Of a DNA stretch of 15,532 nt, positions 6,027 through 13,193 are shown in pieces. A model generated the notes under the pieces. It had not been told where the DNA came from, searched no databases, and worked only from the letters and a program-made list of their open reading frames with translations. A program made the position numbers and the translations under genes. The stretch's first letter is position 1. Each line of letters opens with the position of its first letter. Origin of the DNA: Deltaproteobacteria bacterium (GTDB lineage: Bacteria; Desulfobacterota; BSN033; UBA1163); NCBI GenBank assembly GCA_016875255.1, contig VGRU01000060.1:1-15532 (forward strand). The letters are read 5' to 3'.

Positions 6027-7754
6027 ATGGAATTCATTCAGAAGAAGACGATTGATAACGCAGTCGAGTATTTTCTGCTTAAAGCTGCTGATAGCGAGAT
6101 TCCTCTGGTATGGGACCGTTATGAAGGACAGCTGCCGGAGTGCGGCTTCTGTGAAACGGGTTTGAGCTGCCGCGACTGCCTTCAGGGACCCTGCATCAGC
6201 CATCCCTTCAGGGATTCGAATAAGGTGGGCGTCTGCGGAAAGGATAAAGACCTCCTTGCCATTCAATCTTTATTAAGGTTGGTCATGAAAGGAACGATGA
6301 CCTATCTCAACCGGTTAAGCGATTTCGCAGGGGGGATTGAGGCTGGAGAAATCAAACCCCAGAATAAGGCCAAAACAGATCAACTCTTAAAAGAAATCCA
6401 GGGCCTCTTCCGAAACGGCGGGTCAGCGGCGAAAAAAGATTTTCCAAAACCTCTGATGCGGGGCTGGGAAGAGATGGGAATTGCTCCGGAAGGAATGGCG
6501 AGGGACCTGTTCAAAGCCTCTCAGAAGTTAGAAGGAGGGATAACGGATGTTGAGGAAATCCTCCTCTGGACATTCAAATCCTCTCTTTTAGGTTGCATGG
6601 CACAATGGCTCTACGGAAGCTTAAAAACGTCGGCCTTTGGTGAAACCGTTCCCACAAAGATTGAAGTCAATCTGGGCGGACTGAAGAAGAAAGGGCCCAA
6701 CCTCCTCATCTATGGTTACTTTTCCCCCATTTTGAAGCAAAAAATAGCCGAAGCTGCAAAAAAACAGGGAGTCCACGTGATGGGCGTATGTACGGAACCA
6801 TTGATGCCCCCGTTCAGCTTTCCCATCGCAACCAATTACGGATCGCAAGAGATTCCCCTGATGACTGGAGCTGTTGATCTCATTGTGATGGGGGATCAAT
6901 CCGTTAATCCCTCCTTGGTTCGAGTAGCCAAAGAATTTGAGGTGCCTATCATCCTGACAGAGGTTTTGAAGAAGGAGAAAGACATCAACCGGTTTGCAAG
7001 GGGGATCGTTGAGAAGGCTAAAAAATCTTTTGACTTCCGCCGCACCATTCCCAGAGACATTCCGGAAATGAAAGAATACGCTACCATGGGTTTCTCCCGG
7101 GATAGCGTGGATGTGAAAAAAATTGCCGCTGGTCTCCAAAAAGGCCTTCTGAAGGGGATTGTGATTCTGGCCGGAAGCAACAATGTCAAATATACTCAGG
7201 ATCAAGAAATCACAACGATGGCGCAGGAGTTCTTGAAAAATGATATTCTTTGCATCTCAAAGGGCGAGGCAAGCGTTGCCCTTGGAAAATACGGACTTCT
7301 AAATCCCACGTTGAAGGAAAAATACTGCGGCAAAGGCTTATCGGATATCCTTTCTTCGCTCGGAAAGGAGGTCCCCTCTGTCATTGATATTGGAGGAGGA
7401 GACGGCGCTCTAACCGATTTCCTGCTGGAAATGACCAGAACAGGGAAAAAAGAATTGAAAGAGTATCCGATAGCAGCCTGTTATCCCGAGGCCAATCGCA
7501 GTTCAGAGGTGACCGAGGCGATGTGGACAGTGGCCATGGGGGTTTCAACCTATTTCTGGCCTGCCCTGCCTGTAACAGGGAGCACCAAGGTCCTGGGAGC
7601 CTTAACTCAATTCTGCGCGGAGAAGTTTGGCTCGAAGCTTATGATCACAACCGAAAAGAAGATGGAAGCCCGTGCCAAGGCTGACTGGATCATAAAAGCC
7701 ATAAAGGGTGAGGAAGGATATCGCCTCAGCGGCAAGCCCTGGAAAAAATCATAA
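6027..7754 (+). CDS. CooS-family (Ni-CO dehydrogenase) protein lacking the C-cluster ligands
   Basis: A 575-residue protein that aligns by eye along its length with the anaerobic CODH catalytic subunit (CODH-II of Carboxydothermus, about 636 residues). The N-terminus matches closely (WDRYEG at 29-34, CLQGPC at 51-56). The B-cluster cysteines 48, 51, 56 and 70 and D-cluster Cys39 are at identical numbers; the second D-cluster Cys47 is Ser, with a new Cys42. The C-cluster site is dismantled. The His ligand region HGH is YGY (229-231). Cys333 is Ser292 (GDQSVNP). Cys446 is Ser384 (AGSNNVK). Cys476 is Glu414 (KGEAS). Cys526 is Gly458 (GGGDG). Only Cys255 lies near the position of Cys295. The proton-relay histidines around 93-102 are also gone. 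The fold-defining segments (ATNYGSQE, TGSTKVL) persist, so this looks like selection rather than decay. CO oxidation is therefore unlikely; the real reaction is unknown. AAAGGAG precedes the ATG. Confidence 0.9.
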   Translation: MEFIQKKTIDNAVEYFLLKAADSEIPLVWDRYEGQLPECGFCETGLSCRDCLQGPCISHPFRDSNKVGVCGKDKDLLAIQSLLRLVMKGTMTYLNRLSDFAGGIEAGEIKPQNKAKTDQLLKEIQGLFRNGGSAAKKDFPKPLMRGWEEMGIAPEGMARDLFKASQKLEGGITDVEEILLWTFKSSLLGCMAQWLYGSLKTSAFGETVPTKIEVNLGGLKKKGPNLLIYGYFSPILKQKIAEAAKKQGVHVMGVCTEPLMPPFSFPIATNYGSQEIPLMTGAVDLIVMGDQSVNPSLVRVAKEFEVPIILTEVLKKEKDINRFARGIVEKAKKSFDFRRTIPRDIPEMKEYATMGFSRDSVDVKKIAAGLQKGLLKGIVILAGSNNVKYTQDQEITTMAQEFLKNDILCISKGEASVALGKYGLLNPTLKEKYCGKGLSDILSSLGKEVPSVIDIGGGDGALTDFLLEMTRTGKKELKEYPIAACYPEANRSSEVTEAMWTVAMGVSTYFWPALPVTGSTKVLGALTQFCAEKFGSKLMITTEKKMEARAKADWIIKAIKGEEGYRLSGKPWKKS

Positions 7755-7781
7755 GTCTTATAGGACTTATATGACTTATAG
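7752..7781. repeat. Small tandem/hairpin repeat across stop and start codons
   Basis: GACTTATA occurs at 7764-7771 and 7773-7780 (9-base period). TAAGTC 7752-7757 can pair with GACTTA 7764-7769. The TAA stop of the CooS-like gene (7752-7754) is in the hairpin and the ATG of the next gene (7771) is in the tandem repeat. Such a structure could affect re-initiation. Confidence 0.55.
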
Positions 7782-8946
7782 ACCTTATCAAAGCGGCAGA
7801 CATTTTCTTCAGATCCCGGGGCCGACCAATGTGCCAGACCGCGTTCTCAGGGCCATGGCCCAGCCCACCATTGACCACCGGGGGCCCGAATTTGCGAATC
7901 TTGCCCATGAAGCGCTCCAGGGGCTTAAAAAGATTTTCAAAACCTCAGGGAAAGCAGTTATCTTTCCCTCTTCCGGGACCGGAGCTTGGGAGGCGGCGCT
8001 GGTCAATACCTTATCTCCGGGAGATAAAGTATTGATGTTCGAGACAGGTCACTTTGCAACCCTCTGGCGCAACATGGCAGTGAAACTCGGGTTCGACGTC
8101 GATTTTGTCCCCGGGGATTGGCGACATGGCGTTGATCCTTCTGCCGTTGAGGAAAAACTCTCCAAAGATCGTAACCATGTCATCAAGGCGGTGGCAATCG
8201 TCCATAATGAAACCTCCACGGGTGTGACCAGCCGTGTGGCAGAGGTGCGCAAAGCCATCGATCGCGCCGGACATCCAGCGCTCTTGATGGTTGATACGAT
8301 CTCCTCCCTGGCATCGATCGATTACCGGCATGATGAGTGGGGTGTGGATGTCACAGTTGGCTGTTCTCAGAAAGGCTTGATGCTTCCTCCTGGCCTCGGA
8401 CTTAATGCCATCAGCGACAAAGCCCTGAAAGCTACGAAACAGGCAAGATTCCCGAAATCGTTCTGGGACTGGGAGGCCATGATTTCAGATAATCAATCCG
8501 GCTTTTTTCCTTATACTCCCGCCACCAATCTTCTTTACGGCCTCCGGGAATCTCTTCGGATGTTGTTTGAAGAAGGGCTTGAAAATGTCTTTAACCGTCA
8601 TCGCCGTTTCGCAGAAGCCACACGACGGGCTGTCCGGGCATGGGGGCTGGAAATCCTCTGTTCAAACCCTGAAGAATACAGCCCTTCCCTCACAGCGGTC
8701 TTAATGCCGGACGGATACAATGCCGATGAGCTTCGTGAGGTCATCCTGAAAAAGTTCAATATGTCGCTTGGCACAGGTCTCGGAAAACTGAAGGGAAAGA
8801 TATTTCGAATCGGACATCTCGGCGACTTCAATGACCTGATGCTTGCCGGGACCCTTTGCGGGGTTGAAATGGGCCTCGACTTGGCAAAGGTTCCCCACTC
8901 AACAGGAGGGGTCCATGAAGCGCTGAATTATCTGACAGGGCAATAA
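7771..8946 (+). CDS. Class V aminotransferase, serine/alanine-glyoxylate type
   Basis: A 391-residue PLP enzyme of fold type I, class V, full length for the serine-glyoxylate/alanine-glyoxylate aminotransferase family. It begins with the family signature IPGPTNVP (15-22). HNETSTGV at 145-152 and VDTISSL at 174-180 place Asp175 against the PLP pyridine nitrogen. GCSQKGLMLPPG puts the Schiff-base lysine at Lys201. The expected chemistry is transfer of an amino group from serine or alanine to glyoxylate, giving glycine; the exact substrate cannot be read. The ATG at 7771 is preferred: it gives the normal family N-terminus, has a short AGGA five bases upstream, and leaves a 16-base gap to the CooS-like gene. 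A GTG at 7708 would overlap that gene. Tight spacing on both sides implies co-transcription with the CooS-like gene and tctC. Confidence 0.92.
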   Translation: MTYRPYQSGRHFLQIPGPTNVPDRVLRAMAQPTIDHRGPEFANLAHEALQGLKKIFKTSGKAVIFPSSGTGAWEAALVNTLSPGDKVLMFETGHFATLWRNMAVKLGFDVDFVPGDWRHGVDPSAVEEKLSKDRNHVIKAVAIVHNETSTGVTSRVAEVRKAIDRAGHPALLMVDTISSLASIDYRHDEWGVDVTVGCSQKGLMLPPGLGLNAISDKALKATKQARFPKSFWDWEAMISDNQSGFFPYTPATNLLYGLRESLRMLFEEGLENVFNRHRRFAEATRRAVRAWGLEILCSNPEEYSPSLTAVLMPDGYNADELREVILKKFNMSLGTGLGKLKGKIFRIGHLGDFNDLMLAGTLCGVEMGLDLAKVPHSTGGVHEALNYLTGQ

Positions 8947-8975
8947 AATCCATTTACTATGAAAGGAGGAAGGTC

Positions 8976-9956
8976 ATGAAGAAGCGAATTTTTACACTGT
9001 TACTGGTCACGGGTCTCACCATTTTATTTGCTGGTTTGGTATGGAGCCAGGCGCCTAAACCGAAGGACTACCCCACACGGGCGATTGAGGTGGTCGTCCA
9101 GTATGGTGCTGGCGGTGGAAGCGACATCTTTGTGAGAAGTTTAATGATGCCTGCAAGATCGCAACTTAAAGTCCCTATTAATGTTACCAACCTTACCGGT
9201 GGAGCAGGGGTCAAGGCATCCACTTACGTTCTTTCACAACCCGCCGATGGCTACACCATCTATAACTTCAGCCCTGAACAGCTCATCAATACCGTTTTCG
9301 GTCGCGAGAATTATAAAGAGTTTGTCCCTCTTTGTAATGTTCAGCAGGATCAGAGCGTTTTCTATGTGAGGGCTGAGAGTCCATTTAAGACGATTCAGGA
9401 TGTCATTAAGTATGCAAAGGAAAACCCGGGTAAATTGCAGTTTACCGGAACAACAGCCGCAAGTCCGGATGAAGTGATCATCATGCTCTTTGCAAAAAAA
9501 GCCGGCATCAAAGTGAAGTACATTCCCTTTGATGCCGCACCCGAGACCCATGCCGCCGTTCTCGGAGGCCATATCGATCTCCTCCATGAAGAGCCGGGTG
9601 TCATCATGTCGCTCATTGAAGCCAAAAGGCTTCGTCCTCTGATCGCCTTCACCGAAAAGAGACTGGATAAATTTCCCGATGTTCCCACGGCAAGGGAGTT
9701 GGGCTATGACATCACTATGGGCCGTTGGAGAGGACTCTGTGTAAAGAAGGGAACGCCCCAGGAGATCATCAACTATCTTTCTGATGTTCTCAAAAAGTGT
9801 TCACAGGATCCCTCCTATAAAGCCATTGAAAAGGCAAACCTTCTCGACCTCCGGCCAGGCTGGAAGGGACCTGAAGAATACGGAAAATTCTGGGATGAGG
9901 AGTATGTCAATTACAGAGCGATCTTTGATGAACTCGGATATCTGAAAAAGAAATAG
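8976..9956 (+). CDS. tctC: TTT transporter periplasmic substrate-binding protein (TctC/Bug family)
   Basis: A 326-residue secreted receptor of the tripartite tricarboxylate transporter family. The N-terminus is a classic Sec signal: KKR, a hydrophobic stretch at about 6-22, then a likely cleavage after SQA (residue 26). There is no lipobox cysteine, so the protein is free in the periplasm. The mature part has family features: the YPTRAIEVVV start, GAGGGSDIFVR, a central TGTTAASPDE, DVPTARELGYD near residues 230-240, and an IFDELGYL end. These proteins bind carboxylates through two beta-alpha loops that touch the carboxyl group; the side chain specificity is not readable. It starts 29 bases after the aminotransferase, with AAAGGAGGA as ribosome-binding site. 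A 301-base non-coding insert separates it from tctB, unusual for a transporter operon. Confidence 0.93.
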   Translation: MKKRIFTLLLVTGLTILFAGLVWSQAPKPKDYPTRAIEVVVQYGAGGGSDIFVRSLMMPARSQLKVPINVTNLTGGAGVKASTYVLSQPADGYTIYNFSPEQLINTVFGRENYKEFVPLCNVQQDQSVFYVRAESPFKTIQDVIKYAKENPGKLQFTGTTAASPDEVIIMLFAKKAGIKVKYIPFDAAPETHAAVLGGHIDLLHEEPGVIMSLIEAKRLRPLIAFTEKRLDKFPDVPTARELGYDITMGRWRGLCVKKGTPQEIINYLSDVLKKCSQDPSYKAIEKANLLDLRPGWKGPEEYGKFWDEEYVNYRAIFDELGYLKKK

Positions 9957-9974
9957 ATTCAAATGATGTGTGAA

Positions 9975-10184
9975 CCTTAACGTTGATAAAAAGTGAGGCA
10001 AGTGTGCTTACAAACCTTTACAATTGCGGATTATTTTTATATTTTATGGGAAACATACGATGTAACCTGATGTGGCCTTTGGGTTTTGCTTGAAAACAGC
10101 GTAGCCAAACGTTTAAAGGTGCCGCTGTAAAGTTTTTCCAGCACACCCGCCTCCCTTTTCATGTAATTTTTACGCAACTGTGAC
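9975..10184. repeat. ~210-bp inverted-repeat element A between tctC and tctB
   Basis: The left arm (9982-10022) and right arm (10126-10178) are imperfect reverse complements; for example GAGGCAAGTGTGCT on the left corresponds to GAGGCGGGTGTGCT read from the right, and both end in CTTTACA. The ends match those of element B (12980-13190): CCTTAACGTTG at the left and TTTAYGCAACTGYGA at the right. GTGAA flanks both sides (9970-9974, 10185-10189), a possible target duplication. No open reading frame is seen. It may be a miniature transposable element; an RNA structure is the alternative. Confidence 0.5.
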
Positions 10185-10200
10185 GTGAATAATAAATCTT

Positions 10201-10234
10201 GGTAGCCGCTCCGGTAAATACCGGAGCGGCTACC
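10201..10234. repeat. 34-base near-perfect hairpin before tctB
   Basis: GGTAGCCGCTCCGGTA (10201-10216) and its exact reverse complement (10219-10234) are separated by two bases. It lies 24 bases before the tctB start and outside element A. There is no T-run, so it is not a standard terminator. In RNA it would be a very stable stem near the ribosome-binding site and might stabilise the upstream tctC message, as REP-type hairpins do. Confidence 0.8.
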
Positions 10235-10257
10235 CTATCCTATTTGGGAGTGAATTT

Positions 10258-10749
10258 ATGTTTAAAGGGGAAATTCTCATCAGCGCAGTTGTTTTCTTAG
10301 GCTCCCTTTATCTCTATTTTGAATCGATGAAATTCGAGGGACATGAGATTTATGGAAAACTTGGGCCGGCCTACTGGCCCAAGTTTCTCCTTATCTGTCT
10401 CATGGTTCTGAGCTTTCTGGTGGCCGTGGATGCAATCCGGGAAAGAAAAAAGGGGACTCCGGAGAACAAGGAAGAATCGAAATTCGATGGCGGAAAGGTG
10501 AGGCTTCTCCTTGCCGTTGGCTTTATCGTCCTCTATTTCTTTCTAATGAAAATTGTTGGTTTCACCGCCCTCACCCCCTTCTTCCTCATTGCTTTTATGG
10601 TCCTTTTGGGAGAGAGGAAAAAGATCTGGATGCTCGGCATTTCGGTCGGGATAACCGCTCTGATCGTCTGGGCCTTTACGAAAGCAATGTACGTTCCCCT
10701 GCCGAGAGGCGTAGGGATTTTTCTCGAATTCAGCCATATTTTTTATTAA
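10258..10749 (+). CDS. tctB: TTT transporter small membrane subunit (TctB)
   Basis: A 163-residue inner-membrane protein with the usual size of TctB subunits. Hydrophobic stretches at about 6-22, 41-58, 82-100, 104-120 and 126-144 give four to five membrane helices. The charged loop at 61-80 (RERKKG, KEESK) lies between helices 2 and 3. GPAYWPKF at 36-43 is typical of the family (GPxxxP near the start of helix 2). In the TTT family this subunit assembles with TctA to form the membrane part of the secondary, ion-driven carboxylate importer. GGGAG is the ribosome-binding site. The gap to tctA is 18 bases, so the two are translated from one message. Confidence 0.88.
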   Translation: MFKGEILISAVVFLGSLYLYFESMKFEGHEIYGKLGPAYWPKFLLICLMVLSFLVAVDAIRERKKGTPENKEESKFDGGKVRLLLAVGFIVLYFFLMKIVGFTALTPFFLIAFMVLLGERKKIWMLGISVGITALIVWAFTKAMYVPLPRGVGIFLEFSHIFY

Positions 10750-10767
10750 AAAGAGGAGAACATTGTC

Positions 10768-12255
10768 ATGGTAGATGTCTGGTTGGGAGCGATACAGAGC
10801 ATATTTAATCCAGTCACACTTCTGATGATTTGGGGCGGGGTTCTCCTTGGGGTAACACTGGGCTCTGTGCCCGGACTTAACTCTACGATGGGGACAGCTC
10901 TCCTCATTCCCTTCACGTTTGCCATGACCCCGATCAATGGTCTTGCATTGCTCTCGGCCGTTTACTGCGGGGGGACCTATGGAGGGTCTATCTCGGCTAT
11001 CCTCTTCAATGTCCCCGGAGCTCCGGAAGCCTCAGCCACGGTCTTTGACGGCTATGAGATGGCAAAAAAGGGACAGGCTGCCCAGGCTCTTGGTTATGCA
11101 ATCATATGTTCTTGCCTTGGGGGCCTTTTCAGTGTGGTCGTTATGACATTTATTTCCCCGTTTCTGGCCAGCGTCGCCCTCACCTTTTCTCAGCCTGAAT
11201 ACTTTGCCCTTGCCATTACTGCGTTAACCCTTATTTCTTCCCTGGGAGGAAAGGGGCTGAAGAAGGCGACCATTGCTGGGGTTTTCGGGCTTCTGATGGC
11301 TACGATTGGAATTGATCCGATGACCTCTGATCCCCGTTTCACATTCGGGGGAAAGGCCCTGATTGGAGGAATCAATTTCATTCCTGCCATTATCGGGGCC
11401 TTTGCCGTGGGTGAGATCCTTGCCCGGGCGGAGAGCCGGAGTGATAAAAAGGAGGTATTTCTTTCAAAGATTTCGACCAAACTGCCCCGGATAAAAGAAA
11501 TTTTCAGAATGAAGTGGCTTGTCATCCGATCTGCCTTGATCGGAACATGGATTGGAATTCTCCCTGGCGTTGGAGCTACCACAGCCGCTTTTGTGGGCTA
11601 TGCCGAAGCAGTCCGCTGGTCGAAAAACCCTGAAAAATTCGGAACAGGAATCCCTGAAGGAATCGCAGGTCCTGAAACAGCGAACAATGCCGCAACAGGC
11701 GGAGCCATGGTCCCTCTTCTTACCCTTGGAATTCCAGGGAGCGCCACCACTGCGGTCATCATCGGCGGGTTTCTGGTCCACGGCCTTCAGCCCGGCCCCA
11801 TGCTTTTCATGAACCAGCCGAAGCTCATGTATTCCATTTTCCTCGCGATGTTTCTTGCCAACATCCTCATGCTCTTTGCCGGACTTGGAGTTGCCAAGGT
11901 CTTTTCCAATTTCAGAAGAATCCGATATTCTATTCTCGGACCCTGCATCTTCATCTTTGCGGCCATCGGCTCCTATGGAATCCGGAACGACCCGACCGAC
12001 CTCTGGATCATGTTCTTCTTCGGAGTCATCGGTTACTTCATGAAGAAGTACAACTATCCCATTGCTCCGATGATCATCGGCCTGGTCCTTGGAAACCTCA
12101 CCGAAATCTCTCTGAGGCGGGGAATGAGGATGGCGGATTATGACCTGTCCGCATTTTTGTTCCGTCCTATAGCCGCAGTCATCCTCGCCATTGCCGTGAT
12201 TTCGATCCTTTACAGTTTAATTCGGAAGAAACCCAAGGTCCTGGAGGAGGATTAA
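10768..12255 (+). CDS. tctA: TTT transporter large membrane subunit (TctA)
   Basis: A 495-residue polytopic inner-membrane protein, full length for TctA, with roughly eleven or twelve hydrophobic helices. The duplicated family signatures are clear: GTYGGSISAILFNVPG (about residues 70-85) in the first half and TLGIPGSATTAVIIGG (about 318-333) in the second, plus a GVLLGVTLGSVPG and a GILPGVGATT that are also repeats of each other. Re-entrant loops at these motifs form the transport path in the family. It works with TctB and TctC to import a carboxylate using an ion gradient. AGAGGAG lies just before the ATG. The regulator gene begins 37 bases after its stop. Confidence 0.95.
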   Translation: MVDVWLGAIQSIFNPVTLLMIWGGVLLGVTLGSVPGLNSTMGTALLIPFTFAMTPINGLALLSAVYCGGTYGGSISAILFNVPGAPEASATVFDGYEMAKKGQAAQALGYAIICSCLGGLFSVVVMTFISPFLASVALTFSQPEYFALAITALTLISSLGGKGLKKATIAGVFGLLMATIGIDPMTSDPRFTFGGKALIGGINFIPAIIGAFAVGEILARAESRSDKKEVFLSKISTKLPRIKEIFRMKWLVIRSALIGTWIGILPGVGATTAAFVGYAEAVRWSKNPEKFGTGIPEGIAGPETANNAATGGAMVPLLTLGIPGSATTAVIIGGFLVHGLQPGPMLFMNQPKLMYSIFLAMFLANILMLFAGLGVAKVFSNFRRIRYSILGPCIFIFAAIGSYGIRNDPTDLWIMFFFGVIGYFMKKYNYPIAPMIIGLVLGNLTEISLRRGMRMADYDLSAFLFRPIAAVILAIAVISILYSLIRKKPKVLEED

Positions 12256-12292
12256 TCTCAATCGCTTCTTAAAAAACCATCGAGTCCATACC

Positions 12293-12985
12293 ATGCGGCG
12301 TAAACCTATCTCTGCAGCAACCCTCCCCAACAATGGTCTCCCGGTTAGGGGAAAGGTCTATGATTATTTAAAAACCGCGATTCTTTCCGGCCGTCTGAAT
12401 CCCGGCGAAAAATTGACCGAGGAACACCTCGCCAAAACCATAGGGGTGAGCCGAACCCCTGTTAGAGAGGCGCTCCATAAATTAGAGTCGGAAGGACTGA
12501 TCAAACCCCGTAAAAAGAGGGGTTTTTTTGTCTCCGGAGATTCGAAGGAGGAGGTTGAGGAGCTCTTTGAAATCCGATCTGTCCTGGAGGGATACGCTCT
12601 GAGAGTAGTCTCGGAAAGAATCTCCGATCAACTTCTTGAACGGCTCAACGGGTTCATCAAGAAGGCCGAAAAGGCCTTGAGAAATAGAAGAATCGACGAG
12701 GTGTTCAGATGGAACACCCGGTTCCATGACACGCTTCATTCGATGGTCGCAGAAAAAAGGCAGCTCCACCGATTGATGGTGGACATCAGGAAATTTGTGC
12801 TCCGATACCGGAAGGACACTCTCAAATATCCCGATGGCGGGAAAAGGGCCGTGGAAGGCCACCGCAAAATCATCATCGCCCTTCAGTTGAAAGACCCTGA
12901 CCTCTGTGAGCGGGTCATGCGGGACCACATACGCGAAGCCAAAGACGATGCCCTGCAATCTCTGTTCGGGAAAGGTTTACCTTAA
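12293..12985 (+). CDS. GntR-family regulator, FCD (FadR) subfamily
   Basis: A 230-residue DNA-binding protein. The winged helix-turn-helix is at about 17-82: the recognition region is GVSRTPVREALHKLESEGLI (51-70) and the wing RGFFV (76-80). Residues about 88-220 form the all-helical FCD ligand-binding domain. The metal-ligand pattern is readable: Asn141 (usually Asp), His145, His190 and His212, which commonly hold Zn or Ni and contact a carboxylate effector. Such regulators often repress transport and catabolic genes until the organic acid substrate binds. Gene position at the end of the transporter operon and the TTGTATACAA box at 1821-1830 suggest autoregulation of the whole block. There is no strong ribosome-binding site before the ATG at 12293. 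The final Pro codon and stop (CCTTAA) coincide with the left end of element B, so the C-terminus may have been altered by its insertion. Confidence 0.93.
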   Translation: MRRKPISAATLPNNGLPVRGKVYDYLKTAILSGRLNPGEKLTEEHLAKTIGVSRTPVREALHKLESEGLIKPRKKRGFFVSGDSKEEVEELFEIRSVLEGYALRVVSERISDQLLERLNGFIKKAEKALRNRRIDEVFRWNTRFHDTLHSMVAEKRQLHRLMVDIRKFVLRYRKDTLKYPDGGKRAVEGHRKIIIALQLKDPDLCERVMRDHIREAKDDALQSLFGKGLP

Positions 12986-13190
12986 CGTTGCAGAAGATTT
13001 AGTCATACGGACATGGGTGAACCGGTCGTAAAGGCTTCGGGGCGAACCTTTAAGGCGATCAGCACATACATTTCCAACCCTTGCTGGAGTTCACCTTAGG
13101 TGAAGTCCGCCGATTCCCCTAACATGTCAAATCAATCGCCGTTCGAAGCCTTGAAGAGCGGTTTACCCATGGCCGTTTATGCAACTGCGA
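12980..13190. repeat. ~210-bp inverted-repeat element B between convergent genes
   Basis: Arms 13013-13039 and 13144-13170 are reverse complements at 22 of 27 positions, and weaker pairing extends outward to 12987 and 13185. The ends match element A (9975-10184) in sequence and spacing. GGTTTA(C) flanks both sides (12974-12980 and 13191-13197). A small hairpin TTCACCT/AGGTGAA lies at its centre (13090-13104). It occupies the whole gap between the convergent GntR and TauE-type genes, and might also act as a transcription barrier. No coding potential seen. Confidence 0.55.
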
Positions 13191-13193
13191 GGT

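Noticed and set aside
6621..7205. Long open frame on the - strand opposite the CooS-like gene (194 codons)
   Set aside because: It lies fully inside a well-supported gene, has no recognisable motifs, and similar shadows occur opposite other genes here.
6027..7754. Calling this gene a functional CO dehydrogenase or part of an acetyl-CoA synthase system
   Set aside because: At least five of the six C-cluster ligands are replaced, and no acetyl-CoA synthase or corrinoid protein genes are present.
6027..7754. Hybrid-cluster protein (hydroxylamine reductase)
   Set aside because: The N-terminal cysteine spacing and numbering are those of CooS, and the hybrid-cluster cysteine/glutamate ligand set is not seen.
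7708..7770. GTG start giving the aminotransferase 21 more residues
   Set aside because: It overlaps the CooS-like gene by 47 bases, and the extra residues are not part of the usual family N-terminus.
10201..10234. Intrinsic terminator after tctC
   Set aside because: The hairpin is not followed by a T-run, and tctB and tctA continue on the same strand.
12503..12529. Terminator-like hairpin (AAACCCC/GGGGTTT followed by Ts) inside the GntR gene
   Set aside because: The stem is short with a 9-base loop, and the bases encode the conserved wing motif RGFFV, so coding constraint explains it.
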